The notes under the pieces were generated by a model. That model was not told where the DNA came from. It did not search any database and saw only the letters and a program-made list of their open reading frames with translations. A program made the position numbers and the translations under genes. Source: Lachnospiraceae bacterium oral taxon 500 (GTDB lineage: Bacteria > Bacillota > Clostridia > Lachnospirales > Vallitaleaceae). From it: a stretch of 64,000 nt of DNA. Shown piece by piece: positions 26,277 to 35,160 of the stretch; the first letter of the stretch is position 1; each line of letters begins with the position of its first letter. The stretch is taken from the NCBI GenBank assembly GCA_002999035.1, contig CP027241.1:2804195-2868194 (forward strand). Reading direction: 5' to 3'.

Positions 26277-26305
26277 ATTATATTCGAAAATCGGCGTCAA
26301 GCCAA
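26277..26305 (-). promoter_or_regulatory. Promoter of the TerB/BrxD/helicase/UvrA2 operon
   Basis: Minus-strand TTGGCT (26300-26305) and TATAAT (26277-26282) with a 17-bp spacer, about 54 bp before the TerB start. It gives the operon its own transcription start after the uxaC terminator. Confidence 0.55.
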
Positions 26306-26363
26306 TAGGATAATCGCTAAAACTGCCATAAAATTTGACTGCTTAATATCCACCAATGCAAAA

Positions 26364-26383
26364 GCTCCGGCAAAAGCCGGAGC
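26364..26383 (-). terminator. Terminator of the uxuA-uxuB-uxaC operon
   Basis: Perfect GCTCCGGC/GCCGGAGC stem with loop AAAA (plus-strand reading). On the minus strand TTTT follows the stem. It lies about 300 bp beyond the uxaC stop, past the repeat element. On the plus strand a TTTTTT run occurs about 10 bp after the stem. Confidence 0.6.
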
Positions 26384-26408
26384 CTTAACGAGTTTTTTAG
26401 CTTAATTC

Positions 26409-26680
26409 CTCAACTTTCCCATATTCTGCAAAACTAGAACAGTCTTTTTTAGGCAGATTGCCCGCCCGGGCAGAAAGCGGAGCTTTCGATCAGGTAGGTC
26501 GCCCACCCGGGCAGAAACGCATAGTGTTTCGACCAGGGGCAGGTTGCTTCCAGAAAGGCTACGCCTTTCGACGACGGGCGGGAACGATAGGCAAATTGCC
26601 AAAAGTGGAGTCCATGTAGGTTGTGCACCCGCACAGAAACGCGAAGCGTTTCGACAGGGCACCCGCTCTCTCAGCGGAAT
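26409..26680. repeat. Dispersed TIR/hairpin repeat, multi-module copy
   Basis: It starts CTCAACTTTCCCATATTCTG and continues with GCAAAACTAGAACAG and TTTTTTAGGCAGA, nearly as in the copy at 16422. At least four hairpin modules follow (CCGGGCAGAAA... TTTCGA type), the last of which (26622-26659) matches 11241-11278 in reverse orientation with one change. A CGCTCTCTCAGCGG hairpin, also found near 44690, closes it. No right terminal repeat is visible. The whole lies downstream of uxaC. Confidence 0.85.
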
Positions 26681-26689
26681 AGAGCCAAT

Positions 26690-28093
26690 TTAGCACTCAA
26701 ATCCAAAATAGCGTTTGACGTTCCCATAGCAAATGCCCTCAATGATTTTGCGCAGCGCCTGCTGATCGGCCGGATATTCGCCATTTTCCACCCAGCCGCC
26801 AATCAAATCACATAAAATCCGGCGGAAATATTCATGCCGGGCATAGGACAAAAAGCTGCGCGAGTCGGTCAGCATACCGACAAAGTTTCCCAAAAGGCCA
26901 AGATTAGCCAATTCCGTCATTTGCTCCCGCATACCGGTCTGATGGTCGTTAAACCACCAGGCACTGCCATGCTGAAGTTTACCGACGGCATCGCTGCTTT
27001 GAAAACAGCCCATGACCGAACCAATCACCGCATTATCAATGGGATTGAGCGAATATAGGATTGTTTTTGGCAGCTGATCTGTAATCGTCAGCGCATTTAA
27101 AAACTGCCCCAATTCCTTAGCCGGGGCGTAATTATTTATGGCATCAATTCCGGCATCCGGCCCCAAAGCCTGAAAAATCTTAGTATTCAGGTCGCGAATC
27201 GCGCCAAAATGCAGCTGCATGACCCAGCCTCGATCGGCATATTCCCGGCCCAGCGCAACCAGCAGCGCCGTTTTATACCGGGCCTGTTCTTCACCGGTCA
27301 GCGTCTCGCCCCGGCGCCGGCGCGCGAAAATGTCCTCAATCTCTGCTTCTGTCGCCGGTGCATACATCACATATTCTAAGCCGTGATCGGATACCACACA
27401 GCCGTTTTCAGCAAAAAAGTCCATCCGCCGGTGCAAAGCCTGCTTCAAGTCAGCAAAGCTGTCGATTTTGACACCGCTGACTGCTTCCAGCTGGGCCAAA
27501 TAGGGGAGATAGCCCTCTTTTTCCAAATGAACCGCTTTATCCGGCCGCCATGCCGGCAAAACCTTAACTGCAAAGCCGTCCTCTTTCAGCAAACGATGCC
27601 ACTCTAAGGAATCAACCGGGTCATCGGTCGTGCAAAGCAGCTTAACCTTACTGTCTTTAATCAGGCTGCGCGCCGACATTGAGCCATTTTCCAGCTTTTG
27701 ACAGCAAAACTGCCAAACCTCCTCGGCGGTTCTCCCGTTTAAATGCCCCTCATAACCAAAATACCTTTGCAGTTCCAGATGACTCCAATGATAGAGCGGA
27801 TTACCGATGGCCATTTCCAAGGTTTCTGCCCATTTTTGAAACTTTTCCCGGTCGGACGCCGCCCCGGTAATATAGTATTCCTCCACGCCGTTTGACCGCA
27901 TCTGCCGCCATTTGTAATGATCGCCGGCCAGCCACATCTGCGTGATATTGGTAAACTTAATATCCTCATAAATCTCCTGCGGACTTAAATGGCAGTGATA
28001 ATCAATAATCGGCTGATGCACCGCATAATCATGATACAAATGTTTGGCCATATTTGTGGATAATAAAAAATCCCGATCCATAAATTGCTTCAT
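26690..28093 (-). CDS. uxaC: Glucuronate isomerase
   Basis: 467 residues, normal for UxaC. It converts D-glucuronate to D-fructuronate (and galacturonate to tagaturonate). The amidohydrolase-type metal site IIDYHCHLSPQEIYED lies near residue 30. SLEWHRLLKEDGF and GMLTDSRSFLSYARHEYFRR are characteristic of the family. The start at 28093 (MKQFMDRDF) is chosen because its ATG overlaps the TGA of uxuB (ATGA) with AAAGGGG upstream; the frame extends 33 codons further up without support. It is the last gene of uxuA-uxuB-uxaC. Confidence 0.96.
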   Translation of the reverse strand: MKQFMDRDFLLSTNMAKHLYHDYAVHQPIIDYHCHLSPQEIYEDIKFTNITQMWLAGDHYKWRQMRSNGVEEYYITGAASDREKFQKWAETLEMAIGNPLYHWSHLELQRYFGYEGHLNGRTAEEVWQFCCQKLENGSMSARSLIKDSKVKLLCTTDDPVDSLEWHRLLKEDGFAVKVLPAWRPDKAVHLEKEGYLPYLAQLEAVSGVKIDSFADLKQALHRRMDFFAENGCVVSDHGLEYVMYAPATEAEIEDIFARRRRGETLTGEEQARYKTALLVALGREYADRGWVMQLHFGAIRDLNTKIFQALGPDAGIDAINNYAPAKELGQFLNALTITDQLPKTILYSLNPIDNAVIGSVMGCFQSSDAVGKLQHGSAWWFNDHQTGMREQMTELANLGLLGNFVGMLTDSRSFLSYARHEYFRRILCDLIGGWVENGEYPADQQALRKIIEGICYGNVKRYFGFEC

Positions 28094-29724
28094 CTTTTTC
28101 CCCTTTCTGCGTGTTGCCACTCTTTCCCATATTTTTGCAAACTGCGGCGAACGGCTCCCGGGCCGGTCAGCATTTCCTGCAAATAACGGCAAACCGTTTC
28201 CGCCATTCCGACTGCAGCCAAGTTAACGCCAAAAACTTTCTCGTCCTCCAGCAGCGGTCGCAGGGCCGGTAACAGCTCTGTTTCCGCCGTCAAATCCTTA
28301 ACATAAGGACAAACCTTGTCCAGCAGCGGATCCGGACTTAATTCAAAAGACTTGCCCTGATCGTCAACGCCTTGCAGGTAGCGGAGCCAACCGGCAAATA
28401 CGAGCGGAATCGCCTGCAAATCCGCCAGCGGTAAGCCCTGTTTTTGATAATTTTTAATTGTTTCCCCAAACCGAATGGCCAGCTTTTGCGAGGTATCGGT
28501 CGCAATCCGCTGCGGCGTATCCGGCATAAAGGGATTCGGCACCCGTACCTTCAGCACTGTATCAATAAACTCTTTCGGGTCAAGAATTCCGGGATGCACC
28601 ACCACCGGTAAGCCTTCCCGGTAACCAATCCGCTCGACCAGCCTGACCAAATCCTCATCCTTCATTTCATCCGAAATCTTTTGATAGCCCAGCAGGCAGC
28701 CAAATACCGCCAGTGCTGTATGCAGCGGATTTAAACAGGTGCAGACCTTCATACGCTCAACTTTATCCACCGTCGCCGCATCGGTAAAGAAAAAGCCTGC
28801 CTTTTCCAGCGGCGGCCGCCCAGCCGGAAAAGTATCTTCAATCACCAGATATTCACATTCTTCGGCATTGACAAACGGTGCGACATAGGTTTTTTTACCG
28901 GTCGTCACCGGTGCCAGCTCCAAAATCCCGTCCGCTTTCAGTATTTCCTCAACCGAGGCATCCGGCCGGGGGGTAATTTTATCAATCATTGTCCATGGGA
29001 ACGAAACCTTCTTTTTATCCTCTACATATTGTAAAAAGCCGGGCTTAGCCAGTCCTGCCTGCTCCCAGGCCTGGGCAAAAGCATGAATCGCCGCATACAG
29101 CTTATCACCGTTATGCGAGCAGTTATCCATACTGACCATGGCCAGCGGATGCGCTCCCCGGCAAAAACGATGGTGCAAAAGCCCCGCCACTTTGCCCATA
29201 TAACTCTGCGGCTGATCCGGGCCGGCCGCCATATCGGCCGCCACTTCCGGAAAACGCTCTCCCCGGCTGTTTTCTAAACTATAACCCTTTTCGGTAATCG
29301 TAAAAGTGGTCATCTGGAGCGAAGGTGCGGCAAAAATTGTTTTCAACCGCGCAAACTCCGCCGGCCGGCCGCTGTCTAAAATACAGGACTCCGTAATACT
29401 GCCAATCACCGTTTTTTCAATGCTGCCGTCGGCTTTTAGCGTTACCAGAATCGAATAGTCATCATGCGGCCGGTTCATTTTCTCAACAATCTCATAATCA
29501 TAGCCCTCGGCCACAACAATCCCGGTCTTTAAATCCCCGCTGTTTAACAGCTTTTGGGCGGCATTTGCCAAAAAAGCCCGAAAAATATTGCCCGCGCCGA
29601 AGTGCAGCCAAACCGGAGCCTCCGCCGTCGCCGCTTTGACCTGCTCCCGGTCAAACTCCGGCAAAGCGTAGCCCTTTTCTATCCACTGCTGTTTCTCTTT
29701 TAATCCCGCTTCATTTAAAATCAT
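28090..29724 (-). CDS. uxuB: Fructuronate reductase (mannonate oxidoreductase)
   Basis: 544 residues of the long-chain mannitol dehydrogenase family. VWLHFGAGNIFRAFLAN near residue 40 is the NAD-binding start. VSMDNCSHNGDKL carries the conserved Asn/Asp, and the C-terminal domain contains KVRVPNPFMPDTPQRIATD. Together with uxaC and uxuA it reduces D-fructuronate to D-mannonate; without that context mannitol or tagaturonate activity would also be possible. The start at 29724 (MILNEAG) follows GGAG; a start 14 codons upstream is unsupported. Its stop overlaps uxaC by four bases. Confidence 0.93.
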   Translation of the reverse strand: MILNEAGLKEKQQWIEKGYALPEFDREQVKAATAEAPVWLHFGAGNIFRAFLANAAQKLLNSGDLKTGIVVAEGYDYEIVEKMNRPHDDYSILVTLKADGSIEKTVIGSITESCILDSGRPAEFARLKTIFAAPSLQMTTFTITEKGYSLENSRGERFPEVAADMAAGPDQPQSYMGKVAGLLHHRFCRGAHPLAMVSMDNCSHNGDKLYAAIHAFAQAWEQAGLAKPGFLQYVEDKKKVSFPWTMIDKITPRPDASVEEILKADGILELAPVTTGKKTYVAPFVNAEECEYLVIEDTFPAGRPPLEKAGFFFTDAATVDKVERMKVCTCLNPLHTALAVFGCLLGYQKISDEMKDEDLVRLVERIGYREGLPVVVHPGILDPKEFIDTVLKVRVPNPFMPDTPQRIATDTSQKLAIRFGETIKNYQKQGLPLADLQAIPLVFAGWLRYLQGVDDQGKSFELSPDPLLDKVCPYVKDLTAETELLPALRPLLEDEKVFGVNLAAVGMAETVCRYLQEMLTGPGAVRRSLQKYGKEWQHAERGKR

Positions 29725-29870
29725 ACGCTTCTCCTTCGTCCTTTCACTCTGTTTCTTTTGCCGCACTGCCCTTGGCCCGGCCTCTTGCTCTGTTCCGGCG
29801 CGCCGTTTTTTCCGCCACCGGCATCCTTTTCTCCCTGTCCGGCTGCAAACCGGCCGGCCGAAAAACCATA

Positions 29871-30944
29871 TTATTTTGCCCGGTGGGCCTTATCAATAGC
29901 TTCCCATAAGCCGTTTAAATATGTTGCTCCCAGCGCCCGGTCATATAAACCGTAGCCGGGCATCGCCACTTCATCCCAAATCATCCGGCCATGGTCGGGC
30001 CGAATCGGGCCGGTAAAGCCAGTCTCATATAAAGCCCGCATGATTTCATACATATCAAAATCACCGTCACTGGATAAGTGCGCCGCTTCCTCAAAATTGG
30101 TCGGGCTGTGGAACTTGAGATTGCGGACATGAGCAAAGTGAATCCGCCCCTTCAGCGCCCGAATCATTTCCGGCAGATTATTTTCTAAATTGGTACCGTA
30201 AGAACCGGAGCAGAAAGTAACGCCGTTATGCGGATCATCCACCATTTTCATCAAACGCAGAATATTTTCCTTATTGATAATAATCCGCGGCAGACCAAAG
30301 ACACTCCAAGCCGGGTCATCGGGATGAATTGCCATTTTGATATCATATTCATTGCACACCGGCATAATCCGCTCTAGGAAATACTGAAGATTGGTAAACA
30401 ACTTTTCATCATCTACCTCTTTGTACATAGCAAACAATTCTTTAACTCTGGCCATGCGCTCCGGCTCCCAACCCGGCATAATCGTGCCGTTGGTATCGCC
30501 GGCAATCGAAGCGAACATTTTTTCCGGGTCAAGTGCATCCACCGCGGCCTGCGTGTAAGCCAGCACCGTCGAGCCGTCCGGCCGCACTCTGGCTAACTCC
30601 GTTCTCGTCCAGTCAAAGACCGGCATGAAATTATAGCAGACCAAATGAATATCCTCCTGCCCCAAATGACGGAGCGTTTCAATATAGTTATCAATATATT
30701 GATCCCGATCGGCACTTCCAATCTTAATCGCGTCGTGCACATTGACACTCTCAATGCCCGCGATATGCATCCCAGCCGCCGCTACTTCTTCCTTCAGCGC
30801 CCGAATCCGTTCCCGGCTCCAGACCTCGCCCGGTGTTGTATCGTATAAAGTCGTAATCACACCAGTTACCCCCGGAATCTGGCGGATTTGTTTGAGTGTA
30901 ACTGTGTCAAATTTGCTCCCGTACCATCTCAGCGTCATTTCCAT
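29871..30944 (-). CDS. uxuA: Mannonate dehydratase
   Basis: 357 residues, the Firmicute length for UxuA. It dehydrates D-mannonate to 2-keto-3-deoxygluconate with Mn2+ in a xylose isomerase-like barrel. MTLRWYGSKFDTVTLKQIRQ opens the protein. KMAIHPDDPAW, FCSGSYG, IHFAHVRNLK and IRPDHGR supply the metal His/Asp residues. It is the first gene of the hexuronate operon and faces the AraC gene at 31449 across a 500-bp divergent region. Confidence 0.96.
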   Translation of the reverse strand: MEMTLRWYGSKFDTVTLKQIRQIPGVTGVITTLYDTTPGEVWSRERIRALKEEVAAAGMHIAGIESVNVHDAIKIGSADRDQYIDNYIETLRHLGQEDIHLVCYNFMPVFDWTRTELARVRPDGSTVLAYTQAAVDALDPEKMFASIAGDTNGTIMPGWEPERMARVKELFAMYKEVDDEKLFTNLQYFLERIMPVCNEYDIKMAIHPDDPAWSVFGLPRIIINKENILRLMKMVDDPHNGVTFCSGSYGTNLENNLPEMIRALKGRIHFAHVRNLKFHSPTNFEEAAHLSSDGDFDMYEIMRALYETGFTGPIRPDHGRMIWDEVAMPGYGLYDRALGATYLNGLWEAIDKAHRAK

Positions 30945-31111
30945 ACTGCTGTTCCTCTCTTTCCCGGCGTTTCCCGCCGCTGGCTTCTACTTGTTGTGCA
31001 GCAAAGTTAGCAGATATTTAGCTTAATACCACCGGAAAGCTCGCTTTCATGGAAAGCAGCAAGCATAAATATCCATTTGTTTAAGGCTCACACTTATAAT
31101 CCATTGACATT

Positions 31112-31313
31112 TCAGCGAATTACAAATGACTTACCGAAACTGCTGCTGTTTATTAAAATCAGGAATCCTGCATAGCGGAATTCCATTTTCCTACTGCTTT
31201 CAGTATATCGCTTTCCTTGAAAAAAACCATTGATTATATTGTGATTCACATTGCAAAAGTTGCGGTTTTATGATATTGTTGTTACATTAAGAAAATCACT
31301 TGTAATTCGCCGA
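31112..31313. promoter_or_regulatory. Inverted operator-like pair between uxuA and its AraC regulator
   Basis: 31112-31132 (TCAGCGAATTACAAATGACTT) and the reverse complement of 31294-31313 agree at all but three or four positions (core GCGAATTACAA). The copies are about 180 bp apart and inverted, one on each side of the AT-rich centre. Also between them is the palindrome TGTGATTCACA (31240-31250). The rest of 30945-31448 has no gene. Confidence 0.45.
31251..31279 (+). promoter_or_regulatory. Probable promoter of the second AraC regulator
   Basis: TTGCAA (31251-31256) and TATTGT (31274-31279) with a 17-bp spacer, just upstream of the right operator-like copy at 31294. Confidence 0.4.
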
Positions 31314-31448
31314 AAATCAAGAGATTACTGATCAGGTGTTTGCGGCTTTTGTTTGGCCGGCGGTGGGCAAAAGGCAAACGGCAGGAAAAAGCTGCGTTAA
31401 AAAGATTGGCCCGGTAACAGAAATCACCGGCCGGCAGAAAGGAGTCGT

Positions 31449-32342
31449 ATGAAAAAGAAATTACAGACTGTTTTCAGTCCACGGCAGTATATGATCTCTC
31501 AGGACTTTGAAATTTTTTATTACAGCGATAAAGACGTTAAAAGCGTACCGGGACACCGTCATGATTATTATGAGTTTTATTTTTTCCTGGGCGGGGAAAT
31601 CCTGATGGATATCGACGGCCGTTCTTTTTCTCCTTATTCCGGCGATATGATTCTGATTCCGCCGGGAATCCCGCATCATGTCAGGATTTTAAACTCCGAC
31701 CTTTTTTATCAGCGCTTTATCTTTTGGATCAGCCGCGAATATTATCAGCAGCTGATTCAGCTTTCGCCGGATTACGGCTATCTCGCCCGTCAGGCCGAAC
31801 AAACCGGCAAATATTTATACCATTTTGATATCTTCAGTTTTTACGCAATCCAGTCCCGACTTTTTCAGCTGATTGAAGAGCGAACCTCGGATCGCTTTGG
31901 CAAGGCCACCAAACTCACTCTAACGGTGTGTGATCTGCTCCTTTTTTTGAACCGGAGTGTATACGAAGCGGAAGCCCTGCCCCGACCCAAGTCAGAAAAC
32001 AATTTGTATCAAAACCTTTTAACCTATATTCAGGAACATTTAGAAGATGATCTTTCCCTGGAACGGCTGTCCAAAATATTTTTTGTCAGCAAATATCATA
32101 TTTCCCATATTTTTAAGCAAAATCTCGGCATTTCTCTGCATCAGTATATCCTAAAAAAACGCCTCGCCATGTCGCGCGATGCCATTTTAGGGCGCTGCGA
32201 AATCAGCGAGGCCGCTCTGCTCTATGGTTTTAAGGATTATTCCAGTTTTTACAAGGCTTTTTGCAAAGAATACGGCCTGTCGCCCAAAGAATACCGGCAG
32301 CAATATGTCGGCTGCCCGCAGGCTTCACCGGGAAAAGATTAA
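31449..32342 (+). CDS. AraC-family transcriptional regulator (hexuronate operon)
   Basis: 297 residues. An N-terminal cupin (residues about 25-85: PGHRHDYYEFYFFLGGEI, LIPPGIPHHVRI) is the probable sugar sensor. The C-terminal HTH pair is LERLSKIFFVSKYHISHIFK and ISEAALLYGFKDYSSFYKAF, followed by GLSPKEYRQQY. AGAAAGGAG precedes ATG. It is divergent from uxuA and likely controls uxuA-uxuB-uxaC. Its stop codon overlaps the stop of the convergent lipoate ligase gene by three bases, so no terminator separates the two. Confidence 0.92.
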   Translation: MKKKLQTVFSPRQYMISQDFEIFYYSDKDVKSVPGHRHDYYEFYFFLGGEILMDIDGRSFSPYSGDMILIPPGIPHHVRILNSDLFYQRFIFWISREYYQQLIQLSPDYGYLARQAEQTGKYLYHFDIFSFYAIQSRLFQLIEERTSDRFGKATKLTLTVCDLLLFLNRSVYEAEALPRPKSENNLYQNLLTYIQEHLEDDLSLERLSKIFFVSKYHISHIFKQNLGISLHQYILKKRLAMSRDAILGRCEISEAALLYGFKDYSSFYKAFCKEYGLSPKEYRQQYVGCPQASPGKD

Positions 32343-33289
32343 GGCTGCTGCGGAAAAAGGGAATCTCTCCGGCCTAAAACCTCATCTAAAATCTCTGCAA
32401 AATCACTTTCCGTATATTTCGCACCAATCAGCCGCTCTTTCAACCGCGCTAACGGCAAAACGTCTACACTGTCGGTAAAGATTTCCGCTCCGGTAATCGT
32501 ATTTTCCCGGACGGTCAGGTTTAGCTGCACCAGCTCCCCCTGCCGTTTATATTCCAGTAAAATATTGCCGCTGGCATTCTTATTATAAATCCACTCCGGC
32601 GCCGCCAGCCGCGCCGCGTCTGCTTCCAGTTCCGCTTTTTGTTCTATTTTTAAACATTCCGGCTGGCCATACTCCTCCGCAAAACTGCTGACAATCGCCG
32701 CCGCCAGGGCTTCGCTTTGCAGCTTAGGACTGCATTCCCGCAAATTGACAACCCGGCTTCTGACCGAAGCAATCGCCTTGCCTTCAAACTTTAAAAAACT
32801 GGGCGTTAAACTGCGCTCCATCCGCGCGATATCAACGTCAACCATCAAAGTACCGTGAAAAAGAATCTTGTCATCTTCTTCCAGCCAAGCCGTGCCGCCA
32901 AATTTCCGGCCGCCGACCGTCAAATCATTCCGACCGCTCAAATCAGCCGTTAAGCCAAACCGATTCACGGCATTTAATATAATATTCAGCCATTTTTCCA
33001 CTGCCTTATGCTCCAGCCTGGAAATAAAGCTGTAATTTAAGTTGCCTCTGTCCTGATACACGCAGCCGCCGCCGGTCAACCGCCGAACCGGATAAATCCC
33101 TTCTTTCTTCAAAAAGTTATTATCCCACTCCAGCAGCACATTCTGATGGCAGCCGGCAATTACGCAGGGATCATTGACCCATAAATATAAAAGAATTTCG
33201 TCCTGGCGGCAATGGTCAAACAGATATTTCTCCAAAGCAATATTGTAATAAGGAAGATATCCGGTATTTTCAATCAAAGCATATCTCAT
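32339..33289 (-). CDS. lplA: Lipoate-protein ligase
   Basis: 316 residues. It activates free lipoate with ATP and attaches it to lipoyl-domain lysines. PVRRLTGGGCVYQDRGNLNY is the RRxxGGG substrate motif, and FGGTAWLEEDDKILFHGTLM carries the rest of the active site. A C-terminal accessory domain (about residues 240-316) matches bacterial LplA/LplJ. Its ATG overlaps the TGA of the lipoamide dehydrogenase gene (ATGA), so the two are translationally coupled. Confidence 0.94.
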   Translation of the reverse strand: MRYALIENTGYLPYYNIALEKYLFDHCRQDEILLYLWVNDPCVIAGCHQNVLLEWDNNFLKKEGIYPVRRLTGGGCVYQDRGNLNYSFISRLEHKAVEKWLNIILNAVNRFGLTADLSGRNDLTVGGRKFGGTAWLEEDDKILFHGTLMVDVDIARMERSLTPSFLKFEGKAIASVRSRVVNLRECSPKLQSEALAAAIVSSFAEEYGQPECLKIEQKAELEADAARLAAPEWIYNKNASGNILLEYKRQGELVQLNLTVRENTITGAEIFTDSVDVLPLARLKERLIGAKYTESDFAEILDEVLGRRDSLFPQQP

Positions 33290-34941
33290 TGATGCAGCGC
33301 TCCGATCGACAGCCCCATCGCCGCCTCATGCAGTGCTTCTCCGGTAGTCGGGTGCGGAAAAATCATGGATGACAGTTCCTGCTCCCTCATTTTTTCCTTG
33401 ACTGCCAAAGTCAATGTATTGATCATAACGGAAGCATCCGGGCCTATGATCACACCGCCGACAATCCGGCCGCTCTCTTTTTCCTTGATCAATTTAACAA
33501 AGCCTTCGGTTTCGCCTTTCACCAAAGCCTTGCCGTTAGCGGCAAAATCGAAACGGGAAACCATATGTTTATCCGGATCCGCCTGCGACAGACCGACCGC
33601 TGCAATTTCCGGACGGGTAAAAATCACTGCCGGAACCGCATCATAGGCCATAATATGATTTTTGCCTAATATATGATCAACCGCCGCTATCGCCTGATGG
33701 CTGGCTACATGCGCTAACTGCATGATATTAGTTACATCGCCGATGGCATAAATATGGCTGACCGCCGTCCGCAAACACTGATCGGTTTTAACTGCGCCTT
33801 TCACCACTTCCACACCGGTCTTGTCCAAACCCAGCCCCTCCGTATTCGGCACCCGGCCAACTGCCGCCAAGACTTTCTCGCTGACGGTATAATGCAGCTC
33901 GCCATCCTTACGGTAAGCCACTATCGCCATATTATTTTCGGCCTTTTTAATGCTTTCCACCTTGGCGGCCGTACTAAACCGGATTCCCTTTCGGCCGGCA
34001 ATTTCCCGAAGCAGCCGGGAGGCTTCCGGGTCAATGCCGGATAAAATACTGTCCATAAATTCTATGACATGAACCTCCACCCCAAAGCTACGGAAAATAA
34101 AAGCAAACTCCATGCCGATGACTCCGCCGCCAATGATGGTCACAGACTGCGGCAGTTTTTTTAGTGCCAGTGCTTCCCGGCTGGTCATCACGCAGTCAAG
34201 ATCAATCCCTTCAATCGGCAGCACTGCCTGCCTCGCCCCCGTTGCTATGATTATCTGTTGACAAGTCAACAAATAATTTTCCTGCCCATAAACCGCCACT
34301 GTCCGGTCATCCCGAAACTCCGCCCGGCCGGTCAAAACCTCAACCCCACGGCTGTTCAGCAAAGACACAATCCCATTTTTCAAATCAGCCACAATCCGGT
34401 CTTTTCTGTCGGCTATCTGCTTAAAATCATAAGCGACATGGTCGGCCGATAAGCCAAATTCCGATAAATGGTGAAGCCGGTCATAAAGCTCGGCTGATTC
34501 AATAAAACTTTTTGTCGGAATACAGCCTTCGTTTAAGCAAGTCCCGCCTAAATCGGCCTGCTCCGCCAAAACCACTTTTGTCCCCTGCATGGCCGCGTAA
34601 ATTGCCGCTACATAACCGCCCGGTCCGCCGCCGATAATCAATAATTCTGCGTCCTTAGCAATCCATTGCTTATTTTCGACTGCCGGCGCATCGGCCGCCG
34701 GCGCTTCTGCTTCCGCCTCTATCTCCACCAAGGTCTGACCGGTCGTCACAACATCTCCGACCGCGACCTTGATCGCCGCCACAATGCCTGACCAGCCGCT
34801 TTTTATCGTCCGCTTGCCTTTGGCCGTTTCAATCGTCAGCAAAACCTGATCTTTTTCGACCTTATCCTGAAGTTTTACCTCAATGCTGCCGACCAGATTC
34901 GGCTTATTGCCGGCCACCGCCATCATTTTTATCTCATACAT
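33286..34941 (-). CDS. lpdA: Dihydrolipoyl dehydrogenase with N-terminal lipoyl domain
   Basis: 551 residues. Residues 1-77 form a biotinyl/lipoyl domain with ETAKGKRTIKSG, whose Lys would carry lipoate. An Ala/Glu-rich linker leads to the E3 part: LLIIGGGPGGYVAAI (FAD), GGTCLNEGCIPTKSF (redox disulfide), VTIIGGGVIGMEFAF (NAD) and HPTTGEALHEAAMGL with the catalytic His-Glu. It oxidises dihydrolipoyl groups with NAD+. No E1/E2 or glycine-cleavage genes are in the window, so the complex it serves is unknown. lplA follows directly. Confidence 0.95.
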   Translation of the reverse strand: MYEIKMMAVAGNKPNLVGSIEVKLQDKVEKDQVLLTIETAKGKRTIKSGWSGIVAAIKVAVGDVVTTGQTLVEIEAEAEAPAADAPAVENKQWIAKDAELLIIGGGPGGYVAAIYAAMQGTKVVLAEQADLGGTCLNEGCIPTKSFIESAELYDRLHHLSEFGLSADHVAYDFKQIADRKDRIVADLKNGIVSLLNSRGVEVLTGRAEFRDDRTVAVYGQENYLLTCQQIIIATGARQAVLPIEGIDLDCVMTSREALALKKLPQSVTIIGGGVIGMEFAFIFRSFGVEVHVIEFMDSILSGIDPEASRLLREIAGRKGIRFSTAAKVESIKKAENNMAIVAYRKDGELHYTVSEKVLAAVGRVPNTEGLGLDKTGVEVVKGAVKTDQCLRTAVSHIYAIGDVTNIMQLAHVASHQAIAAVDHILGKNHIMAYDAVPAVIFTRPEIAAVGLSQADPDKHMVSRFDFAANGKALVKGETEGFVKLIKEKESGRIVGGVIIGPDASVMINTLTLAVKEKMREQELSSMIFPHPTTGEALHEAAMGLSIGALHQ

Positions 34942-35110
34942 TTTATTCCTTCCTATTCTGTCAAGCCTTCCTCAGACATTTATGGTTTATCTTTTCTCCG
35001 CCTAAAGTTTTGCTTTCCGCTATAACAGGCGGCTAACCCTACTTTTTGAGAGTACGAATCTCCCGCAAACCGCCATTCCCGGCTGCCGCTTTCTAAACCG
35101 ACATATGAAA

Positions 35111-35135
35111 ATAGGAAAGCCAATGACTTTCCTAT
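35111..35135 (-). terminator. Terminator after osmC-like gene
   Basis: Perfect nine-base arms ATAGGAAAG/CTTTCCTAT around a seven-base loop. On the minus strand TTTT follows. It lies 26 bp beyond the OsmC stop at 35161. Confidence 0.65.
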
Positions 35136-35160
35136 CTTATTATCCGGTTACGGCACCGCC

